Assembly (NCBI GenBank): GCA_003996215.1
Contig: QJPP01001598.1
Coordinates: 372,001-436,000 of the forward strand
DNA from: Jaltomata sinuosa
Taxonomy: Eukaryota; Streptophyta; Magnoliopsida; Solanales; Solanaceae
Reading direction: 5' to 3'
DNA length: 64,000 nt
Under the pieces are notes generated by a model. It saw only the letters and a program-made list of their open reading frames with translations, was not told where the DNA came from and made no database searches. The translations under genes were made by a program, and so were the position numbers. Each line of letters opens with the position of its first letter. Within the stretch, counting starts at the first letter, position 1. Below are positions 58,078 through 64,000 of this stretch, in pieces.

Positions 58078-59886
58078 TGTAAAACCCCATATCTCAGACC
58101 AACATTTAAAACCTAGAAACTCAAAAAAACTCAGAAATTCACCTATAGTGTCATCCCCCATGGGTTGATCCACGGGCGTTGGAGGTCTAATGTCTCATCA
58201 GGGTTGCCATAGGAAGATCCCAGTGGCTCTATTCAGCCAGTATCAGCCCCGATGGGCAGTCACAACGGGCATCGAAGTCCGATGGACTGTGGGACCCATC
58301 ATGGGAAACCTCCAATGACTTTAAAGCCACTTCCTAGCCCAACAACCAGGGCCACGAGCTATGGGAGCTACCACGGGCTATGGGACCTACTTTGGAAACT
58401 CCCTAGAGAGAGCCTGCCCACTTTCCCTTTTCGATGACCAGCTCTGATGGGCCATCGCAGGTCCGACGATCGTTGGGTAGCCTGTCCAGTAGAAATATTT
58501 ATGCATATTTTCCTTTAAGTCAGGGGCATTCTAGTATCTTCTCTACTATTTTAAGTCCTACATCCCAAACTTAGAGGGGTGACTTTTGAACTAATGGGGA
58601 GATGAGGGAATGAGGAACCAAGTTGAGTCTTGTGACTCAACTAGTATAGAATTCTAGAAAGATCTATGATGGGATTTCAATCCATTCTTATTCTAGAGGA
58701 TTCCCTAGCACTCCAGTCAAGATGACACTATAATGAGAAGTATTTGTGCAATATTCATGACTAAGTTCATGCACTCTATCAAGATTCATGTCCATGCTCA
58801 GCTCCTAAAACAAACAGAAATTTCTTTAGACAACAATCCCAGTTTTACTTTATGATTCCATGAATTTCAGCTTTATGTCAAGAGATTAATTACATATAAT
58901 TCCATCTCTCATGGTATATTCAGTTCTATGCCCTCAGTCCTCAAGTTATGCCTTAATGGCTAATAGCACTAGGCTACATCATGTAGATGCTTAGATCAGA
59001 TCTTTGGAATGACTCGTGCTTATGATTTCCTTGCTCAAAGCTTTATGTACTTACACCTAAACTAGTGATGGGTGGTTATAACATGTATGCTCAGAATAAT
59101 CCTCTATTCAGGCCTTATATGCTCAGTGTGTGAAGTACTCGTGCCCTTTGAACTCATGTCCCTAAGTATCATCTTAAGTGACTAAGTCTTGCTAGGTATG
59201 AATCAAGATTCAGCAGTACCCCTTATCCTTGTTAATGATGCTCAGTTCAGATTCAGTGTTCACAGCCAAGATTAAGCCTCTCGTTGAAGGTTAGGTATCA
59301 GACTAGCATTACCATGATAGGTGTAGCACTTTGTGCCTCCGAGTTAGGTTTGAACATAGTGAAACCAAGCAGTTAGGATCAGACCTCAGCCGTTATATGT
59401 TCTAGTTTTACACTTATGGTTCTTTCTTAGCCGCCTCTTTATGATTTTGTGAGAGTCCTCATAACAGATCAATTTAGTCCTGCCAGTATCCATTTCCTGA
59501 GACCAGGAGGCTTTCCATTCAGCTTAATCCACACTAGTAAGTTCAGTTAAAAAGAGAATAGTTTTTTCGTACAGTTACTCCTCTCAGTTTTATGTTCCTT
59601 TTCTGTTACTGTGATTTCTAAGAATGCGTTCATTCCTTGTGAGTTTCAGCTAAGTCCCTACTCTAAATTCAGACTAGTTATCATGTTGGATATTCAGTTT
59701 CATGTCCTATGAGTGTTGTTATGCTCTCAGTATGTATATATGCCTCACGAACCAGCTCAGTTCATATTTCAGTCAGAAATCAGTTACCATGTCAGTACTC
59801 CATCTTTTAGAACTCAATCGATGGGATTGTAGCCCTTTCCTCATAACTTCAGCCTAGTGAGTCTTTATTCAAGGACGAATGATCCC
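58078..59886 (+). other. LTR-like U3 segment and unidentified sequence inside element D
   Basis: TGTAAAACCCCATATCTCAG at 58078 looks like a Tekay-type LTR start. A GC-rich word array follows at 58150-58490 (CCACGGGC, GATGGGC, CATCGAAGTCCGATGG), as in true LTRs. No LTR end, primer site or target duplication was found, so this may be a captured or truncated LTR. No coding domain recognised up to the purine tract. Confidence 0.45.
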
Positions 59887-59896
59887 AAGGGAGAGA
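59887..59896 (+). other. Polypurine tract of element D
   Basis: AAGGGAGAGA just before the 3' LTR, preceded by CAAGGACGAATGATCCC, the usual end of a Tekay/Del internal region. Confidence 0.75.
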
Positions 59897-60279
59897 TATT
59901 GTAACACCCCAAAAATTCTAAGTTAAGATTTGAACCATTTTTTCATATATGGTTAAATTAGAACCGATCAATTTTCTATGAAAATACGTATTAAGATCAA
60001 TTCTTAAGTTTTGAAGGTGTATTAGACATGAATTAGGGTCATAAAGAACCTCTAGCTCAAAGTTGAGTTGAAAACTTCCTTATCGATTGAGTTTTAATGT
60101 AAGATTTTTCAAGGGTCAACTTCAAACAATCATAACTCCTAGCATATAAAGAGTTAAGTGTCCTAGTATCCACCAAATTAAAGATATTTGAATTATCTTC
60201 CAACGCCATCGACCGCTCATTAATCTGAGTTTGAAGTAAAACTTTATGAGCATTTTAGTGAAGCACTGTCAGCTGCCAA

Positions 60280-60445
60280 AATCCAACGGGCTGGCCGATG
60301 GGCATGGGAAACTCTGACGGGCTAGCCAATGCCCGTGATGACCACGATGGCCCGTAGTGGCAAGGGCGTGAGAACCAACCAGTGAGCCTTTTTTACCCCT
60401 GTAAGGGCCACAGTTGGGTCCAACGGCCCGTGGGACAAGCCATCC
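60280..60445. repeat. GC-rich word array in element D 3' LTR
   Basis: CAACGGGCTGGCCGATGGGC, CGGGCTAGCCAATGCCCG and CAACGGCCCGTGGGACAAGC. Same place as in the 5' LTR but about 18 bp shorter after the CGGCCCGTGGGA word. Confidence 0.7.
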
Positions 60446-60944
60446 GATGACCTTTCTATATTTTTCCAGCATTTAAGTTGGGGGTAGTTTGGTCCTTTCC
60501 TTACCTCAGGATTTTCCCCTTGTCTTTTAAACACCCAAAGGAGGTTATTCCCCAGAAAAACATCGATCAATATCTAGAATTATTCTCTTAAAACTCTAAG
60601 GCTAGACACGTAGGGTTTCAAGCAAGCAAGAGCATAGAAGCTCATGAAAGTCTCTCAAGGGGTTTCCTCCAGATTTCTACACCAAGTTTTCATTCTCCAG
60701 TTCCAGCCCTAGAAATTCTTCAGTAATCAAGGATGTGGGTATTTAATGAGGATCTCCTTTCACCCTCATGCCCAAAGATCAGTTTTCAGTTATAATTTTT
60801 GTAAGTTATGATTCTAGGGTTCATACCCAACTATGCATGTTTTCACAGAATTGAATTCCTTATGATATTTTATATTTTCCGTACATGTTTAAGTGATATT
60901 TCATGAAGTTTTACAGATAATTTCTTAAAATCCTTGAAATTTAG

Positions 60945-61050
60945 ATAAAAATAGACATAGCGTGGATTTACAGTATCTTCTGCACGAATTAGCTTTCATA
61001 AAAATAGACATAGCATGGATTTACAGTATCTTCTGCACGAATTAGCTTTC
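60945..61050 (+). repeat. 53-bp tandem duplication in element D 3' LTR
   Basis: Copies 60945-60997 and 60998-61050 start ATAAAAATAGACATAGC and end ACGAATTAGCTTTC, with one difference (CG versus CA). The 5' LTR has a single copy near 55570. Confidence 0.92.
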
Positions 61051-62520
61051 TTTGCAAGAACTTGGCATGAAATTGTATTGTTTTCATATGAAGTAGTTTT
61101 TCTTCAGAATTCAGCCTAGTCTACTAGCACTCAATTTTTAAGCATGAAATTAGCCAGTTTTCAGTCTATAGGTTTTCTTTAAAACTTCTCATGATTTAGC
61201 AGGCTTCAGCTTACCTTCAGTATATTTTTACAAAGATATGTTTTTTAAATATAGACTTTGAGATATGCCATCAATGATTATGTATTTAGTAAGTTTCATG
61301 ATTAGTATGACATCTAGATATGTCCACATATTTTATGAATAGTTTTCAGTTATACAGTCTTTTAGAAATCATCTAGATTAATTAGGTTCAGCTGACACAG
61401 AATTCCAAAACTTCAGCTTTAAATGAGCTATCAGTATTCAGTTTGGGAGTAGTATTTAGCACCGAGTTGGACTAGAGTTCAGCGTACCCTCAAGTCCCAG
61501 AACTACGTGCCACCATAGGATATTTAGCCCCTCACTTGGGCATCATATCTAGTGATGCCAATCATGCCTCTATACCCTGGAAAGGTATATTGGATCCTCT
61601 CGATAGGGCGTATACATCGGACTCCACGTTTAGCTCATGTGGTTTATATCAGTTAACAGACTCTCCCACAGAATTAGACTTAGTAGTTATGTACTAGGCC
61701 CTCAGTTCAGTTTTACATCTTTTAAATTACATATTCCAGAATATCCTTACATTGTAGATTTTATGTATATTATATTTGGGCCTGAGTACTACAAATTCAA
61801 TTTATAGTTTTTAAACAACTCATCAACATTTTTAGCATGCTTAGTTATCTCATAGTCTATTTATCTCACAGTCTACAACTCAGAAACATTTTATACTCTT
61901 CAGTAAAAGAGCCCATGTTTTACAGCATTGACTTATACATTCTCAAATATCCATACTTAGTCAAGCTTTCAATTATGTTTCTAGTATATACATATTTTTC
62001 AAAGTTAGTGCATTATCTCACATGCTCATTACATTCAAAGTACTGATCGCATACCCTTTTGTGTTGCATCCTTTTGATGATGCAGGTTTTAGTGCTAGCT
62101 CCTATGATCATGGTCAGATAGATCACAACTTCCAGTCAACAGAGGTTGAGTTCTCATTATTTGGGAACTCTAGTCAGTTAGTAGTCATAATAGTTATTTT
62201 CAGTTCTTGTATATTGATTAGAGGTAGTTGTGGGTCATGTCCTGACTATTTATAGTCAGTGTTAATAGAGGCTTCATAGACAGTCAGTCAGTCAGTTGTA
62301 TTATTTTTCAAATGAGTTGTATTTCAATTTATAAAACTTCAATTTATTACAGTACTCTTCAAGAGTTCATCATATGTTTCAGATTTTGCATAATATATTT
62401 TAGTTTATCTATTACCTTTCAGTCTATATCTCAGCAGTATGCTAGGCCATGGGTTATCTTGGGGTCACTTCTAACTCTAAGCACCATGTCGCGTCTAGGG
62501 TGTAGGCTCGGGGAGTAATA

Positions 62521-62525
62521 CAATG
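62521..62525. repeat. Element D target site duplication, right
   Basis: CAATG. The host gag frame is restored if one copy is removed. Confidence 0.85.
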
Positions 62526-63540
62526 CCAGAAATCAGCCAGCACCAGCAGCTCCAGCAGACCCATTGAATGAGCAAGTCACGCATGCCAAATTCAGGGCTG
62601 CTTTCCAAGTGCTTATTCAGTCCATGACCGCCTAGGTCAATCAGCAGACTACGGCACTAGCTCCATCTCAAACTAACATTGTTGTAGCAAGGATCTGGGA
62701 TTTCACTAGGATGAACCCCCCAGAATTTCATGGATCTAAATCAGAAGAGGATCCACAAGAGTTTCTTGATGACATCCAGAAGGTAACAGACATTATGGGT
62801 GTCACTCCGGTCAAGAGTGCAGATTTAGCCGCCTACCAGTTGAAGGGAGTGGCTTATAATTAGTATCAGCAGTGGAAGGAGTCTCATTGTGTGAATGCAT
62901 ATCTAGTGGATTGGAACTAGTTCAAGACTGTATTTTTGGATAGGTTCTTCCCACTTGAACTCAGGGAAGCCAAGGTCCAGGAATTTATTAACTTGAAGCA
63001 GAATGACATGAGTGTGAAGGACTATGCTCTCAAGTTCACACAGCTATCTAAGTATGCTCCAGCGATAGTAGCTGACTCTAGGGCCCATATGAGCAAGTTC
63101 GTATCTGGTGTATTGGATGATGTGTTCAAAGAGTGCAAGACTTCTATGTTGATCAAGGAGATGGATTTCTCCAGATTGGTTACTTATGCTCAGCAGATTA
63201 AGGAAGAGAAAATCAAAGAGAGGGGAGGAGACAGTAAGAGAGCCAGAACAGATTTCAACTACTCTCAGCAGAAGTCAGAGGGTGGTAATCGCTCTCAATT
63301 TTGTCAGAAGTCTTTAGCTCTAGCTCCATCTTCTACCAGTGCCCAGTATCTAAATTCAAGAAGGAATGACGGGATAAAGAATTTGTCTCTAAGCCCCAAG
63401 GTACAGTTACTAGCGGGCGCACCCATCTAGTATGTAAGAAGTGTGGTAGGAACCACCAAGGTGAGTACATGTCAGGTAGTGAAAATTGCTTTGGGTGTGG
63501 TAAGCCAGGCCACATGATGAGAGATTATCTAGTAGCTTCT
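62521..63540 (+). pseudogene. gag of element C, continuation
   Basis: After element D the frame resumes at 62526. Landmarks: IWDFTRMNPPEFHGSKSEED (about 62695), DDIQKVTDIMGVT, LKGVAYN with a stop where Trp is expected, then the long open part 62936-63430 (FFPLELREAKVQEFINLKQN, MSVKDYALKFTQLSKYAP, KEMDFSRLVTYAQQIKEEK). The knuckle at about 63488-63527 reads CFGCGKPGHMMRDY, so its last Cys is replaced by Tyr. In-frame stops also occur near 62632, 62860 and 62918. Capsid protein remnant. Confidence 0.85.
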
Positions 63541-63689
63541 CAAAAGGGCAAGGATGTTTGCCCACAGAATCAGGCCAGCTCTGCAGCAGCTCCACCAGGT
63601 CACCCTACTCAGTAGAGTGCCTCATATGGTACCAGTGGTGGTCAGTGCCAGAACAGGTTGTATGCTCTTTAGGCTCGATAGGACCAGGA

Positions 63690-64000
63690 GGATTCTCCCG
63701 ATGTGGTCACGGGTACGTTGCAAGTCTTCCATTTGACTATTTATGCATTGTTAGATCCAGGGGCTCCGCTTTCTTTTGTAACTTCATATATAGCAGTAAA
63801 ATTTAGGGTCAGTCCAGAAATTCTCCCAGAACCCTTCTCAGTCTCTACTCCAATTGGTGACATAGTTATAGCTAGACGGGTATACATAAATTTTCCTGTC
63901 ACAGTCTCCCAGAAAGTCACCTCAGTAGATCTTGTAGAGTTAAAAATGATTGACTTTGATATCATTCTAGGCATGGATTGGTTACATTCCTATTATGCCT
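63690..64000 (+). pseudogene. Aspartic protease of element C (partial, runs off the window)
   Basis: ALLDPGAPLSFVTSYIA at about 63745 is the active-site region. VELKMIDFDIILGMDWLHSY (to 63996) is the conserved second motif. DPG replaces the DTG/DSG of most retroviral-type proteases. The RT lies beyond the edge. Confidence 0.8.

Larger units (their letters stand above)
54501..62520 (+). mobile_element. Element D: non-autonomous LTR retrotransposon (LARD-like), 8.0 kb
   Basis: Two similar LTRs (54501-57091 and 59900-62520), a primer binding site (57096-57108) and a purine tract (59887-59896) define a complete element inside codon 7-8 of element C gag. The 5-bp target duplication is CAACG (54496-54500) and CAATG (62521-62525), differing by one transition. 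The 2.8-kb internal region has no gag, protease, RT or integrase. It must have depended on enzymes of a related element such as B or C. Confidence 0.88.
59900..62520 (+). repeat. 3' LTR of element D (2621 bp)
   Basis: Starts TGTAACACCCCAAAAATTC; its end GGGGAGTAATA is mutated relative to GGGGCATGACA. Has a private 53-bp tandem duplication (60945-61050). GC-rich array 60280-60445; hairpins 62027-62045 and 62064-62085. Confidence 0.9.
52131..64000 (+). mobile_element. Element C: Tekay/Del-type gypsy, interrupted by element D
   Basis: LTR (52131-54262), primer binding site (54267-54279), gag start (54479), then element D (54501-62520), then gag continuation, zinc knuckle and protease to the window edge. 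The 5-bp segment at 52126-52130 (TGAAG) would be its target copy; the partner is outside. gag has several stops, so this copy is inactive. Confidence 0.85.

Noticed and set aside
58078..59899. A separate LTR element nested in D
   Set aside because: Only an LTR-like start and array were found; no LTR end, primer site or duplication. Kept as an LTR-like segment.

Overview
The window looks like heterochromatin-like or gene-poor intergenic DNA from a flowering plant (a eudicot, probably Solanaceae). The reasons are the classes of LTR retrotransposon present, Stowaway-type MITEs, a plant-type LINE, and one intron-containing plant receptor kinase gene. The family-level assignment is inference from overall sequence style; no search was run. 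Only one host gene is convincingly intact. It is a pollen-receptor-like-kinase-type LRR receptor kinase on the minus strand (24934-28405, three exons, 679 codons). Almost everything else is transposable elements, mostly decayed and nested.

Left block (1-14504). A chromovirus-like Ty3/gypsy pol gene on the minus strand is cut by three insertions. A Tat/Athila-like LTR element (1-4686, running off the left edge) sits in its integrase. A 7.2 kb LINE (6950-14137) with a perfect 16-bp target duplication sits in its reverse transcriptase. The terminus of a CACTA transposon begins at 14505 upstream of the RT.

Middle block (14505-33556). CACTA end, LTR relics, MITE pieces, a complete 344-bp TRIM element with a perfect 5-bp TSD (18192-18535), a long-TIR Mutator-like element with another TIR element inside it (22319-23939), and the receptor kinase gene with a MITE in each of its two introns. 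A LINE RNase H relic and AT-rich DNA with diverged tandem repeats follow.

Right-middle block (33557-49360). A minus-strand Ty1/copia element (33557-42613) has one LTR split by a 3.4-kb solo LTR. A second, plus-strand copia relic (about 43900-49020) is split by a 2.9-kb solo LTR.

Right block (49361-64000). This is a three-layer nest of plus-strand Tekay/Del-type gypsy elements. Element B (LTR 49361-51547) is cut in gag by element C (LTR 52131-54262). Element C is cut after the first codons of its gag by element D (54501-62520), after which C's gag resumes and runs through protease to the window edge. D has two 2.6-kb LTRs but no recognisable gag-pol, so it is a non-autonomous, LARD-like element.

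Two patterns are not explained by ordinary annotation. (1) LTRs of several different families carry, just upstream of the presumed core promoter, a GC-rich array of short self-complementary words; each family has its own word. (2) Five or six Tekay-type LTRs share a pair of short hairpins about 430 bp from the LTR 3' end, and their stems differ by compensatory changes. These are the strongest candidates for something undescribed. No CRISPR, rRNA, tRNA gene or virus-derived locus was recognised.
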